Shown here: piece after piece, positions 36,492 to 45,722 of the stretch | How positions within the stretch are numbered: position 1 is the stretch's first letter | Layout: every line of letters begins with the position of its first letter | Source of the DNA: Guptibacillus hwajinpoensis | Lineage (GTDB): Bacteria; Bacillota; Bacilli; Bacillales; Bacillaceae_O | Direction of reading: 5' to 3' | Assembly (NCBI GenBank): GCA_016841765.1 | Contig: JAENYN010000034.1 | Coordinates: 1 to 51,622 of the forward strand | DNA: 51,622 bases | Notes under the pieces: generated by a model | Seen by the model: the letters and a program-made list of their open reading frames with translations, nothing else | Told to the model about the DNA's origin: nothing | Database searches by the model: none | Made by a program: the position numbers and the translations under genes

Positions 36492-36740
36492 ATTAAAGAG
36501 GTTGGGACATAACTAAATAAGTCTTGGTTAGACACGAACAATATATATTCAACGTAAACCTGTTTACTAATAATCAGTTAAGCTGAAAAAACATGTTCGT
36601 TCCATTGTGCTGCAGACACTCGCTTTCACCATAGGCACAAGTGCGACATCTGTTCCTGCTTCCCTCCGGTCGCACTCACAGTGTCTTCTTTGCCACGGGG
36701 TGGAAGCTGAGCCTCCTCGGGTACGCCTGCGGGGTCCCAG
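36492..36740. repeat. Dispersed intergenic repeat, copy 1, with nested insertion
   Basis: It begins ATTAAAGAGGTTGGGACATA and aligns along its first 135 bases with the copy at 51482-51622 (about four in five bases identical). It contains CAGTTAAGCTGAAAAAACA and the CTCGCTTTC block, then continues into CACGGGG, GCTGAGCCTCCTCG and GCGGGGTCCCAGCC, like the element at 61-187. Between CTCGCTTTC and CACGGGG this copy has about 66 extra bases (36628-36693) absent from the other copy. Confidence 0.75.
36628..36693. repeat. 66-base stem-loop nested inside the dispersed repeat
   Basis: Relative to the copy at 51482-51622 and the element at 61-187, these bases interrupt the block CTCGCTTTC-CACGGGG. They contain perfect 8-bp arms AGTGCGAC (36640-36647) and GTCGCACT (36669-36676). 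It is either a miniature insertion or an alternative module of the repeat family. Confidence 0.55.
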
Positions 36741-37009
36741 CCTTAATATGTAATTTGAACAAAATATACACACCGGATTCTATTTCCCCAGCTTTCCTTC
36801 TACGAGCCGGTCCATATTGTCAGAACCAGGACAGTGCCTTGCCGAAGGGTATTTAATATCATCGCATATTAATCTGATCACTTCTGTCTGTGCTAGTCTG
36901 ATTGATCCACCCCACTCTTTGCAGCAAGTATTGGCCTGGCGAACTATTGTCTATTACTGTCCAATTCGCCTTTCACAAATACACAGGGTCATGGCCAACA
37001 TCCAAACGA

Positions 37010-37042
37010 AAAACCGCCGGATAAATTCAATCATCCGGCGGT
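37010..37042 (-). terminator. Terminator of the acyl-CoA operon
   Basis: On the minus strand ACCGCCGGAT pairs with ATCCGGCGGT and is followed by TTTTCGTTTGG. It starts 17 bases past the stop codon of the last operon gene. Confidence 0.88.
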
Positions 37043-37058
37043 CTGCAATTTTAAGTCA

Positions 37059-38057
37059 TCAGCTTCCGACAGGAGCTTCTGCTCCAAACAGCCGCATCGG
37101 GTTTTCAATGAAAATCCGATCGATTTGTTCGGCGGATATCCCTTCTTCTTTCAGCATCGGCAAAATCTTTTCAAACAAATGGACAGGTGTCCAATTCGCA
37201 ATAAGCTGTTCAACCTGTTCTGGCATGACCGGCGGGCGTCCCATCCAGAAATTCACGGTGTCGTGGGATAAAAAGATCCTGTCCCCATACCCTTCTTTTA
37301 AAAGACCGACCAGAAGAGAAACCCGCTCCGTATCGGAAGGTGCCCCGACCATTCCTTGAAGGCCGAAACGGTCAAGGGCGATTGAAACGCCATAATCGAG
37401 TGTCCGTTTATGGTAGTCGATATCCAAATTGCCGCACATATGGCCGATCAGGATTTTCTCAGGATCTGCGCCTTCGGAAAGCAGCAGTTCAGCCTGTTCA
37501 GGACCCATTGTCCCTTCCTGGGTATGGGTGAGGATGATGGCACCGGTTTCCTTCTGGGCTCTTGCGCCCGCACGAAAAAACATTTTTTCATACTCCGTAA
37601 TGGTATCTTTGCTTGAAGCAAGCTTGATCACTCCGGGTTTTATGCCGGTTTCCCCAATGCCCTCCTGGAGCTCTTTCATGAACATTTCATAAATTTCTTC
37701 TTCCGCCGTTCCAAGGGATTGCCTGAATTTAAAATAAGGCGTTGCCCCTTCCCCTTCATAATAATAGCCGGTGGAACAAATGATCTGCAGGCCGGTTTTT
37801 TCGGAAATTCCCTTCAGGAGTGAAGGGTTTCTGCCGCATTCGTTAGGAGTGGGATCGACGACAGTTTTCACTCCATGGGCCATGACCTTTTCAGCGACTT
37901 CTATTCCGGTCTGCAATGCTTCCTCATATTTGAAAGGGCCGAGTGTCACATCTCCCTGAAATCCTGGATATCCAAAAACGAAATGTTCATGGATCAGCGT
38001 TTTGCCAAGTGAATCGGCGGCAATCGGGCCTGTTACACTTTCAACTGTTTTCCTCAT
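37059..38057 (-). CDS. Phosphotriesterase-family amidohydrolase, possible lactonase
   Basis: A 332-residue TIM-barrel metal hydrolase. The binuclear-metal ligands are in place: H23 and H25 (LIHEHFV), K145 (GVIKLASS, the carbamylated lysine), H178 (LTHTQEG), H206 (IGHMCGN) and D266 (LSHDTVN). Bacterial relatives (PLLs) mostly open lactones. In this operon of acyl-CoA enzymes a lactonase releasing a hydroxy acid is the most economical guess. ATG 38057 is preferred over 38066, which touches the ribosome binding site. It is the last gene of the operon. Confidence 0.85.
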   Translation of the reverse strand: MRKTVESVTGPIAADSLGKTLIHEHFVFGYPGFQGDVTLGPFKYEEALQTGIEVAEKVMAHGVKTVVDPTPNECGRNPSLLKGISEKTGLQIICSTGYYYEGEGATPYFKFRQSLGTAEEEIYEMFMKELQEGIGETGIKPGVIKLASSKDTITEYEKMFFRAGARAQKETGAIILTHTQEGTMGPEQAELLLSEGADPEKILIGHMCGNLDIDYHKRTLDYGVSIALDRFGLQGMVGAPSDTERVSLLVGLLKEGYGDRIFLSHDTVNFWMGRPPVMPEQVEQLIANWTPVHLFEKILPMLKEEGISAEQIDRIFIENPMRLFGAEAPVGS

Positions 38058-38120
38058 GATTTTCATCCTCTCCCCATCTCATTATTTCATTGCACACTGG
38101 CCGGGAATGCCTTGATCCTG

Positions 38121-39104
38121 TTACGGCACCAGGATCAGCTTGCCCTGTGTTTCCCTGCCCTGCAGTTTCCTGTGCACTTCAGCAGCTTCTTCAAGCGGAT
38201 AAACGCCGCCGATTTTCAGCTTCAGGCTTCCCTCTGTGAGATATCCTGTCAATTCGGCGAGGCTTTGCTGGAATAGTTCCGGCTTTGCCATGATCTGGGG
38301 CAAAAAGAAGCCTGAAACGGTCAGATTTTTCCCCATTAACAGCGAGGGAGTCAGCCTGCTCTGTTTCCCGCTTGCAACCCCGTAAATAACCAATCGTCCG
38401 AATGGGGCCATACAATTGAGTGTTTTATTGAAAATGTCGCCTCCAGCCATTTCAAGGGCGACATCAACGCCTCTTCCGCCAGTGCTCTCTTTAACAATTT
38501 CCTCCCAGTTATCCTTTGTGTAGTTGACCGTAACATCTGCTCCTAAGCTTCTGGCCAATCTCAGTTTCTCATCGGAACTGGCAGTCGCAATTATTTTCCC
38601 TGCCCCAAACAGCCTGGCCAGCTGCACGGCGATACTGCCCACTCCCCCTGCGGCAGCATGGATAAGGACACTTTCCCCCCGGTCAAGCCTGCCCATTGTT
38701 TTTAAGATGTGATAAGCACTTAAAGCTTGCAGCGGAAATGCGGATGCCGTGTTAAAATCCAGTTCATCGGGTATCGGGATCACAGATCGTTCATCTGTCA
38801 CAGTGTACTCCGCATAACCGGTGGCGTTTTTGAATCCGATCAATGCCATCACCCGCATGCCTTTTTGGACATTTTTCACTTCGTGACCCGTTTCTATGAC
38901 GATTCCGGCTACCTCGGCGCCTGGTACGAAAGGCAGCGGTGTCGGCACAACATATTGGCCCTCCCTTCTGGCTGTATCTGCATAATTCACGCCAATGGCC
39001 CTGATTTCAATCAAAACTTCCCGGCCGGACGGTTGGGGTTTTTCAAGTTCTGTCAGCTTAAGGACTTCCGGCCCTCCGTATTCGGTAAACTGAATTGCTT
39101 TCAT
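38121..39104 (-). CDS. NADPH:quinone oxidoreductase-type zinc-free alcohol dehydrogenase homologue
   Basis: A 327-residue medium-chain dehydrogenase/reductase of the quinone oxidoreductase branch. The N-terminal MKAIQFTEYGGPEVLKL, the GVNYADTARREGQY substrate loop, the HAAAGGVGSIAVQLA nucleotide-binding loop and the GRLVIYGVASGK strand are all typical, and zinc ligands are missing as expected. It may reduce enoyl/enone intermediates or quinones with NADPH. ATG 39104 follows GAAAGGA. It lies 34 bases after the dehydrogenase gene upstream in the operon. Confidence 0.9.
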   Translation of the reverse strand: MKAIQFTEYGGPEVLKLTELEKPQPSGREVLIEIRAIGVNYADTARREGQYVVPTPLPFVPGAEVAGIVIETGHEVKNVQKGMRVMALIGFKNATGYAEYTVTDERSVIPIPDELDFNTASAFPLQALSAYHILKTMGRLDRGESVLIHAAAGGVGSIAVQLARLFGAGKIIATASSDEKLRLARSLGADVTVNYTKDNWEEIVKESTGGRGVDVALEMAGGDIFNKTLNCMAPFGRLVIYGVASGKQSRLTPSLLMGKNLTVSGFFLPQIMAKPELFQQSLAELTGYLTEGSLKLKIGGVYPLEEAAEVHRKLQGRETQGKLILVP

Positions 39105-39138
39105 TTGTTTGCATCCTTTCCGCTATCCATTAAGAATT

Positions 39139-40914
39139 TTATACTTTGTATTTTTTAGCTGAAATCATTCTGTCAGCGATCCTGCGATTCCTGTCGATGC
39201 CGCCTTCCGGAAAATAGCGACCGAGATCGTCCTGGATAAGTTTAAATGTACGCCTGGCTTCTTCGCCGGAAAGCACTCCGGTCAATAGCTGCCTGACAAC
39301 GGCTTCGGCATCGCTTTGGATGTCGGCAACAAATGAAAGGGCAAGGTCATGTTTCAGCGCTTCTTTTTCAGAGCCGCTTGTTTCGATTGCCTTTTTGGTC
39401 CTTAGTACAACGGACTCTCCGGCAAAAAGGAGAATCGCCAGGTCGGCAAGGTTTTTAAGTGACTCCTGCTCATGCTTAAGCTTTTGTCCAAACACCCGGT
39501 AAACGGTGCCTGCACAAATGAGAAAGGCACGCCTGATGGATCGGACCGCTTCGAGTTCCTTTTCAAGAGGGCCCCGGAGCCCTGACTCCGTGCCTTCCCC
39601 CCTACTTTCATTCACAGCATCCTGCACGGCTTTTTCAAGGTCAAGTTCCCCCGCTGCCGCTTTTTTGAAGAGTGTTGAAGGAATGAGAAGGCGGTTCACT
39701 TCATTTGTCCCTTCAAAAATACGATTTATGCGGGAATCGCGGTACATCCGTTCCACATCATACTCCTTGATAAATCCGTACCCGCCATGGAGCTGCACAG
39801 CTTCATCTGCAACGTAATCAAGTGTTTCGGAGCTAAACACTTTGCAAATGGAACATTCTGTTGCATATTCCATCATGCTTGCCGCGATCAAGCTGTGATC
39901 ATCTGAATCATACAGGCCTCCAAGTGCGCTTTCCAGGAGTCCTGATGTCCGGTATTGGACGGATTCAGCCGCATAGATGCGGGCCGCCATTTTTGCGATT
40001 TTTTCTTTGGACAGCGGAAAGTCAGCGATAGCTGTTCCGAACTGCTTCCGTTCTGTTGTGTAGGAAAGTGTCTTTTCAAACCCCTGCTTGGCGCCTCCTG
40101 TACAGGCAGATCCCAGGTTGAAGCGGCCGAGGTTCAGGACGTTCAGGGCGATCACATGGCCTTTGCCGACTTCCCCGATCACATTTTCCGCCGGAACCTT
40201 GCAATCTTCAAAAATGACAGACCTGGTCGATGACCCTTTGATTCCCATTTTGTTTTCCTCAGCGCCAAGGCTCAATCCCGGAAAATCTTTTTCAACCAGA
40301 AAGGCAGTGAATTTCTCCCCGTCCACTTTTGCATAAACGATGAACGTATCTGAGAATTCCGCGTTTGTGATGAAAACCTTCGTCCCGTTCAACAGGTAGT
40401 GTGAGCCTTCATTGTCCAAAACGGCCGTGGTTTTGGAAGACAGGGCGTCGGAGCCTGCTTCCGGTTCAGTCAGGCAATAGGCACCGATATATTCTCCGGA
40501 TGCCAGTTTCGGCAAGTATTTTTTTTTCTGATCCAGCGTGCCGAAATATGTAATCGGAAGTGTGGCAATGCATGTGTGATTGGAATGGGCCACTCCGTAA
40601 CTGCCGGTAGCCCCCACCGCTTCGCCGACAATGCCCTTGCTTATTTTATCGAGGCCGAGACCGCCATACTTCTCGGGAATGCTGTCGCCGAGCAGTCCCA
40701 ATGCTCCAGCTTTTCTCATTAATTGGGCAACCACGCTGTAGTTTTTCTCTTCAATTTTGTCTGTCGCCGGAACGACTTCTTTTTCAACAAACTTTCTGGC
40801 TGTATCAGCAATCATGTGGTGTTCATCTGTCATATCCTCTGGAGTGAAAATATCATCCCTGACAGATGCAGATATCAAGTAACTTCCGCCTTTTTCACGT
40901 ACAGATTGAGCCAT
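39139..40914 (-). CDS. Acyl-CoA dehydrogenase, FadE/YusJ type
   Basis: A 591-residue acyl-CoA dehydrogenase with the long C-terminal extension of Bacillus FadE (YusJ). Seen are YCLTEPEAGSDALSSKT, the TNAEFSDTF flavin segment, ERKQFGTAIADFPLSKEKIA (shown in part), QLHGGYGFIKEY and RINRIFEGTNEVNR. It does the first beta-oxidation step and donates to ETF. The frame extends to 40962, but ATG 40914 with AGGAGG upstream gives MAQSVREKGGSYL. It starts 44 bases after the kinase gene's stop. Confidence 0.92.
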   Translation of the reverse strand: MAQSVREKGGSYLISASVRDDIFTPEDMTDEHHMIADTARKFVEKEVVPATDKIEEKNYSVVAQLMRKAGALGLLGDSIPEKYGGLGLDKISKGIVGEAVGATGSYGVAHSNHTCIATLPITYFGTLDQKKKYLPKLASGEYIGAYCLTEPEAGSDALSSKTTAVLDNEGSHYLLNGTKVFITNAEFSDTFIVYAKVDGEKFTAFLVEKDFPGLSLGAEENKMGIKGSSTRSVIFEDCKVPAENVIGEVGKGHVIALNVLNLGRFNLGSACTGGAKQGFEKTLSYTTERKQFGTAIADFPLSKEKIAKMAARIYAAESVQYRTSGLLESALGGLYDSDDHSLIAASMMEYATECSICKVFSSETLDYVADEAVQLHGGYGFIKEYDVERMYRDSRINRIFEGTNEVNRLLIPSTLFKKAAAGELDLEKAVQDAVNESRGEGTESGLRGPLEKELEAVRSIRRAFLICAGTVYRVFGQKLKHEQESLKNLADLAILLFAGESVVLRTKKAIETSGSEKEALKHDLALSFVADIQSDAEAVVRQLLTGVLSGEEARRTFKLIQDDLGRYFPEGGIDRNRRIADRMISAKKYKV

Positions 40915-40958
40915 TGCAATTCCTCCTGTCATGTTTACCGGAAGAACCGCGCAGAACG

Positions 40959-42026
40959 TCAAATCGTCCTGCCGGCGTTCTCCCTGGCATATTCGATCAA
41001 AGATGCCGCTTTCTGATTAAATTTGGCGAAGCGCTCATCGTTTGTCTGGCCGTTTTTCCAGCGGAAATAGATTTGCTGGCATATGACCGCAAGCTTAAAA
41101 TAAGCGAAGGTGAGATAAAAATGGATGTCCGAAACATCACGGCCGCTTTTTTCAGAATAGAGGCTGATGAACTCAGTACGTGTCATGAAGCCGTCTGTTA
41201 TGGTGACGGGCGGCTTTCCGAACCCTTCTTTGAGGATATGCGGGTCGTCATCATGGATCCAGTAACTCATCGCAGCGCCTAAATCGGCAAGAGGGTCACC
41301 GACGGTCGTCATCTCCCAGTCAAATAAACCGACCATTTTCGTTGGGTCATTGTAATCGAACATGGCATTGTTTAATTTATAATCATAGTGGATAATGGCC
41401 GGCCGTGAAGAGGCGGGAATGTTTTCAGCCATCCAGCTCTTCAGCTCTTCCACCCCTTCAACTTCATCCGTTTTCGCCCGTTCATACCGTTTGATCCACC
41501 CATGGACTTGCCGTTCCATGAATCCTTCCGGTTTGCTCAATTCTGTCAATCTTGTTTTTGTATAGTCTATGCTGTGCAGCTGCACCATCCGGTTAACCAT
41601 TTCTTCAGACAATTTGCGGCAAAAAGATTCGGTGACAGGGAGATCGTCCGGAAAAGAAGTATCAAACACAAATCCTTTCCTCCGCTCCATAATGAAAAAA
41701 GGAGCTCCCAAAATGGATTCGTCCCCAAACGCGAGCGGTTTTGGAGCGATTGGGAAATGAGGATGCAGTTCCTGCAGCACTTTGAATTCCCTCTCCATGT
41801 CATGTGCCTTTGGGGCAACAGGGCCGAGCGGCGGCCGCCGCAGCACCCCTTCCCATTCCCCGACCTTAATTTCATATGTCAGGTTCGAATGGCCGGCGCC
41901 GAATTGTTTCACCTCTATCCCATCTGCTGCGGAAAGGTCAAGGTGTTCCTGCAGAAATTTTCCAAGCGCATCAAGGTTGATCTCTTCTCCTTTCCGCACC
42001 GGTATCGTATCTAGTGAGTAAGCCAT
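40959..42026 (-). CDS. APH-family kinase, ACAD10/ACAD11 kinase-like (LvaA-like)
   Basis: A 355-residue aminoglycoside-phosphotransferase-fold kinase. H213-Y-D215 and N220 (HYDYKLNN) are the catalytic loop, and D236 in LFDWE is the metal-binding aspartate. The glycine-rich FGAGHSNLTYEI binds ATP. This subfamily corresponds to the kinase half of mammalian ACAD10/ACAD11 and to Pseudomonas LvaA. Those phosphorylate the 4-hydroxyl of 4-hydroxyacyl-CoAs. It lies within an acyl-CoA operon that also encodes an ACAD11-like dehydrogenase, which supports that role over antibiotic resistance. ATG 42026 follows AGGGGG. Confidence 0.88.
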   Translation of the reverse strand: MAYSLDTIPVRKGEEINLDALGKFLQEHLDLSAADGIEVKQFGAGHSNLTYEIKVGEWEGVLRRPPLGPVAPKAHDMEREFKVLQELHPHFPIAPKPLAFGDESILGAPFFIMERRKGFVFDTSFPDDLPVTESFCRKLSEEMVNRMVQLHSIDYTKTRLTELSKPEGFMERQVHGWIKRYERAKTDEVEGVEELKSWMAENIPASSRPAIIHYDYKLNNAMFDYNDPTKMVGLFDWEMTTVGDPLADLGAAMSYWIHDDDPHILKEGFGKPPVTITDGFMTRTEFISLYSEKSGRDVSDIHFYLTFAYFKLAVICQQIYFRWKNGQTNDERFAKFNQKAASLIEYARENAGRTI

Positions 42027-42063
42027 CGTAATTTAACCCCCTTATACTAAAAATTCAGAAATA

Positions 42064-42468
42064 TTAAACCGTGACAAGATACTGTTCAAGCTTTTCCCGC
42101 AAGGAATCGGGAAGCGGTTCGCTTTGCTGCGTGTCAAAGTTAAAATAAACAACTGTCTCTGTCCCTCTGGCAATCAGGGAACCGCTTTCTTTATCTTTGA
42201 TCTCATGAATGAGGCCGAAGCTTTTCGTGCCGATCCGGTTGACAGATGTTTCAACGACAAGCATCTGTCCGAAGTAGCCCTGGCTGACAAAGTCGCATTT
42301 CGTTGAAGCGAGGATGAAACTCCACTCTTTGGCGTTAAGTTGAAAGCCCAGTTTTCCGAAAAATTCGACCCGCGCCTCCTCTTGATAAATAAAATAACTT
42401 GTATTATTGACATGCCCTAAAGCATCCGTTTCCGCAAATCTCACTTTGACTATTAATTCTTCGTGCAA
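42064..42468 (-). CDS. Acyl-CoA thioesterase, YbgC/4HBT hot-dog family
   Basis: A 134-residue single hot-dog domain. The active-site strand RFAETDALGHVNNTSYFIYQ has the conserved Asp and the HVNN turn of 4-hydroxybenzoyl-CoA-type thioesterases, followed by EEARVEFF. It hydrolyses acyl-CoA, perhaps to relieve build-up of CoA esters from this pathway. The start is TTG 42468 with GGGAGGA upstream. It sits between the hydroxyacyl-CoA dehydrogenase and kinase genes, 34 and 37 bases away. Confidence 0.9.
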   Translation of the reverse strand: MHEELIVKVRFAETDALGHVNNTSYFIYQEEARVEFFGKLGFQLNAKEWSFILASTKCDFVSQGYFGQMLVVETSVNRIGTKSFGLIHEIKDKESGSLIARGTETVVYFNFDTQQSEPLPDSLREKLEQYLVTV

Positions 42469-42502
42469 AATAGATTCCTCCCTGGTTTTTTAGCTGGATC
42501 AC

Positions 42503-43378
42503 TTAGCTTTTTATTGTTTCCTGGCCGTATTCATACCAGCCCTTCCCGGTTTTGCGGCCGAGTTCGCCGGCTTTTACTTTTTCTTCGATGAAATGAGGCG
42601 GCTTATCTGCCGGATCCCCCGTTTCATCAAAACGCTGCTTCATCACATAATAGACAACATCGTTTCCTGATAAATCCATCAACTCGAACGGGCCGATTTT
42701 ATGGCCGAGCGCTTTTTTGACGATTAAATCGATATCTTTATAATCGGCAATCCCCTGCTCATATAAATTCATCGCCTCCCTTTGCAGTGCGCCAAGTATC
42801 CGGTTGGCAACAAATCCTGAAATTTCTTTGTTGATGAGAACGCCTGTCCTGTTGATTTGTTCACATACTGCCATTGTGGTTTGTGCTGTTTCCTCTGAGG
42901 TCTTTTCACTTACTACCACCTCAACACAATCCATTACAAGCGGCGGGAAGAAGAAATGCATATTGATCACTTTATCCGGCCGCCCGGTTGCTTGTGCAAT
43001 CATCGAATTGACGATCGTTGAACTGTTCGTCGCAAGGATGGCATGAGCAGGAGCGACTTTATCCAGTTTTTCAAAAAGGGCTTTTTTCACATCCAATTTC
43101 TCCACAATCGCTTCAATGATAAAATCTGCATCGCCTGCAGCCGCCTCAAGATCGGTTGTAAAATGAAGGCGTTCAAAGGCTGCATTTTTTACATCTTCAG
43201 GTATTTTATCTTTGGCGACCCATTGGTCCATAATCTGGTGCAATTTATTTTCCGCATTCTTCAACGCATCCTCATTGATGTCTTGTATCGACGTTTCATA
43301 GCCTCCAAGTGCACAAAGCATACTAATTTGATGCCCCATCGATCCAGCTCCGATAACGCAAATTTTATTGATCTCCAT
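42503..43378 (-). CDS. 3-hydroxyacyl-CoA (3-hydroxybutyryl-CoA) dehydrogenase
   Basis: A 291-residue NAD-dependent dehydrogenase. The Rossmann loop is VIGAGSMGHQI (GxGxxG at 10-15). ATNSSTIVNSMIA, the NMHFFFPP catalytic histidine segment and GFVANRILGALQREA follow, then a C-terminal helical domain. It oxidises 3-hydroxyacyl-CoA to 3-ketoacyl-CoA. ATG 43378 follows AAGGAGGG. A TetR-type operator (43394-43411) lies just 16 bases upstream, so a second promoter in front of this gene is probable. Confidence 0.92.
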   Translation of the reverse strand: MEINKICVIGAGSMGHQISMLCALGGYETSIQDINEDALKNAENKLHQIMDQWVAKDKIPEDVKNAAFERLHFTTDLEAAAGDADFIIEAIVEKLDVKKALFEKLDKVAPAHAILATNSSTIVNSMIAQATGRPDKVINMHFFFPPLVMDCVEVVVSEKTSEETAQTTMAVCEQINRTGVLINKEISGFVANRILGALQREAMNLYEQGIADYKDIDLIVKKALGHKIGPFELMDLSGNDVVYYVMKQRFDETGDPADKPPHFIEEKVKAGELGRKTGKGWYEYGQETIKS

Positions 43379-43393
43379 GTTATCCCTCCTTAT

Positions 43394-43411
43394 ATACTAA
43401 ACGGTTAGTAT
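43394..43411. promoter_or_regulatory. TetR-type operator before the hydroxyacyl-CoA dehydrogenase gene
   Basis: ATACTAAACGGTTAGTAT is an 18-bp palindrome with one mismatch pair. It closely matches the site at 47887-47904 at the head of the same operon. Both are likely bound by the TetR protein encoded at 43452-44021. Confidence 0.8.
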
Positions 43412-43451
43412 GTGACAGGCCGGCAGCTTGTTGAAAGCTGCCCCCGACTTG

Positions 43452-44021
43452 TCAGTCACGTAATGAAATGCCATTTAAAATCATATCGACAAAAATGCTT
43501 GCCACTTCCATATCGGATAGCTTGCCTTCCGGCTTAAACCATTGATAGCTCCAGTTCGTCATTCCGAGCACCCCGAGGGCTATAATGTCAGGATCAAGCT
43601 CTTTTTTGAACTCCCCTGATTCAATGCCTGTTTTGATCAGCTGCTGAAGGTTGGCAAGAAACTTTTCCCTTCTGGGGATGATTTCCTCGATATGCTTGCG
43701 GCTTAAATTCCGCATTTCCCGGAAAAAAATCCTTGCCATGAACCCCTGTGATTCGATGCTTGTGACCAGCATGGTGACAATATTCCGCAATTTTTCTTTT
43801 GCTGACAAGTCAGCGTCGCCAATAATCTTTTCCTGCTCATCAAGAACGTAGGAAATATACTCAAGGTGGATGTCCCTTAAGAGTTCCTCCTTGCTATTGA
43901 AATAATAATAGAACGTGCCTTTTGTGACATTAAGGGAATCAACGATATCCTGGATGGAGGTTTCTGTGAATCCTTGTTTTTCAAAAAGTGTTATGCTGGC
44001 CTGCACGATTTTTTGTTTCAT
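43452..44021 (-). CDS. TetR-family regulator of the acyl-CoA operon
   Basis: A 189-residue TetR repressor. The N-terminal helix-turn-helix is TETSIQDIVDSLNVTKGTFY, and the helical ligand domain contains GVLGMTNWSYQWFKPEGKLS. It is encoded inside the operon, with one operator directly downstream of its gene and another upstream of the first operon gene, an autoregulatory layout. Acyl-CoA is the likely inducer, as for other FadR-like TetR proteins. It starts at ATG 44021 after AAGGAG. Confidence 0.9.
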   Translation of the reverse strand: MKQKIVQASITLFEKQGFTETSIQDIVDSLNVTKGTFYYYFNSKEELLRDIHLEYISYVLDEQEKIIGDADLSAKEKLRNIVTMLVTSIESQGFMARIFFREMRNLSRKHIEEIIPRREKFLANLQQLIKTGIESGEFKKELDPDIIALGVLGMTNWSYQWFKPEGKLSDMEVASIFVDMILNGISLRD

Positions 44022-44105
44022 ATTATGACTCCTTTTTTCTGCCTTTTTGAAAATTGTATCATACCGGCCAGAATGTTTTTGCTTCCATATAGGAAAAAGA
44101 AAGAA

Positions 44106-45722
44106 TTATCCTTGAACTTCCCCGGCTTTTTCTTCACGCAAAGCTCTCCGCAATATTTTACCGACGCTTGTTTTTGGCAGTTCGCTGCGGAATTCGATTA
44201 TCTCCGGAACCTTGTATGCTGCAAGGTTTTCACGGCAATAGGCTTTTAGTTCATCCTGTGAAGCATCCTGTCCGGGCTTCAACACGATGATGGCTTTCAC
44301 CGTTTCTCCCCGGTATCGGTCCGGAACCCCGATTGTCACCGCTTCTTGCACAGCTGGATGTTCGTAAAGGACTTCTTCGATATCCCGCGGGTAAATATTA
44401 TAGCCGCTGGCGATGATTAAATCTTTTTTCCTGTCGACAATATAGACGTAACCTTCTTCGTCCATTTTTGCGATATCGCCGGTGTGGAGCCAGCCGTCAC
44501 GGAGTGTGACTGCCGTTTCTTCGGGCATGTTCCAATACCCTTTCATGACTTGCGGTCCGCGTATGACAAGCTCGCCCAGTCCCCCCGGGGCAAGTTCTTC
44601 CGTTCCTGACCCGATGTCTACCACCTTGTATTCGGTTGAAGGCAGACCGATTCCGATGCTGCCCGGTTTGCGGTCGGCAAATGGCGGATTGCAGTGTGTT
44701 GTCGGTGAGGCTTCACTTAAGCCGTAGCCTTCGAGGATGTTTGCACCCGTCTTGCGCTCAAAGTCATTCATCAGGCCGACCGGCATCGGTGCGGATCCGC
44801 TGTTGCATGTGCGGATGCTGTCAATGCCGTACTTTTCTGCTTCAGGATGGTTTGTGATCGCGACATACATCGTCGGTACGCCCGGGAAAACAGTAGGCTG
44901 CTCGCGCTTGATCGTCTGAAGAACTTCTTCAAGCTCAAATCGGGGCAGCAGAATATTTTTCGATGCGGTATAGACGGCAAGATTCATACCGGATGTCATT
45001 CCAAAAACGTGGAAGAGCGGAATCACGGTAAGGACTCTGTCAGTACCGATCTTTATTTCATCCTTGAAAAACATATACGTTTGAACAAGGTTTGCGACTA
45101 GGTTGCGGTGTGTCAGCATGGCGCCTTTTGAACGCCCGGTCGTTCCTCCTGTATATTGCAGGACAGCCACATCATGAGCAGGATCAAGCTCCGGGTCTTC
45201 GACATATCCGTTACCCGACTTCAAAAATGTTTCAAATGAATAATCAGGATCGAATTTTTCAGCAGAAGGAGGCAGCGTGACGACGATGATTGTCTTGAGG
45301 CTTGTATTGGCCTGGATAGCTTTTACACGGGGATAAAGTTTATCAAGGACAAAGATCGTTTCGGCTCCGGAATCCTGGAGGATCATTTGCAGTTCCCGTT
45401 CCACCAGCATCGGATTGACCTGCGTGATGATGCCTCCGCCCCTTAATGCCCCGTAATATGCCATAACATATTGCGGGCAATTTGGGAGCATGACTGCAAC
45501 CCTGTCACCTTTTTGCATCCCGTTTTGCTGAAGGGAAGACGCAAGCATGTCAACTGTCCTGTTCAATTCATAATAGGAAGTTTCCTTTCCATAAAATGAA
45601 AGAGCGAGTTTGGAAGGATAGTCACTTGCTGTGTCACTTAGGAGTTGTGCAACCGGGATGTCCGGAACTTCAATTTCAGTGGAAATGTGATCAGGGTAAT
45701 GCTTTAACCAGCTTTTCTCCAA
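44106..45722 (-). CDS. Fatty acyl-CoA ligase, LcfA type (LvaE-like position)
   Basis: A 538-residue AMP-forming ligase. YTGGTTGRSKGAMLTHRN is the adenylate motif (GG in place of the usual SG), followed by EGYGLSEASP, TGDIAKMDEEGYVYIVDRKK and SVGKILRRALREE. It activates medium or long carboxylic acids to CoA esters at the cell membrane or in the cytoplasm. The start is TTG 45722 after AGGAGGGG. It lies between the SDR and TetR genes and supplies the CoA ester that the other operon enzymes would act on. Confidence 0.92.
   Translation of the reverse strand: MEKSWLKHYPDHISTEIEVPDIPVAQLLSDTASDYPSKLALSFYGKETSYYELNRTVDMLASSLQQNGMQKGDRVAVMLPNCPQYVMAYYGALRGGGIITQVNPMLVERELQMILQDSGAETIFVLDKLYPRVKAIQANTSLKTIIVVTLPPSAEKFDPDYSFETFLKSGNGYVEDPELDPAHDVAVLQYTGGTTGRSKGAMLTHRNLVANLVQTYMFFKDEIKIGTDRVLTVIPLFHVFGMTSGMNLAVYTASKNILLPRFELEEVLQTIKREQPTVFPGVPTMYVAITNHPEAEKYGIDSIRTCNSGSAPMPVGLMNDFERKTGANILEGYGLSEASPTTHCNPPFADRKPGSIGIGLPSTEYKVVDIGSGTEELAPGGLGELVIRGPQVMKGYWNMPEETAVTLRDGWLHTGDIAKMDEEGYVYIVDRKKDLIIASGYNIYPRDIEEVLYEHPAVQEAVTIGVPDRYRGETVKAIIVLKPGQDASQDELKAYCRENLAAYKVPEIIEFRSELPKTSVGKILRRALREEKAGEVQG

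Larger units (their letters stand above)
36380..37058. other. Gene-free region with composite repeat
   Basis: It contains the dispersed repeat at 36492-36740 and the terminator at 37010-37042. On the minus strand an open frame of about 55 codons without a start (about 36955 down to the TAG at 36782-36780, ending in DNMDRLVEGKLGK) looks like the tail of a lost gene, but I cannot assign it. Confidence 0.5.

Noticed and set aside
36780-36955. Minus-strand frame ending DNMDRLVEGKLGK
   Set aside because: It has no start codon with a ribosome binding site and I cannot match it to a family. It may be a decayed gene end, but support is too weak for a pseudogene call.
40959-42026. Aminoglycoside resistance kinase
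   Set aside because: The fold is APH-like, but the operon context and ACAD10/11-type kinase motifs point to acyl-CoA metabolism rather than drug modification.
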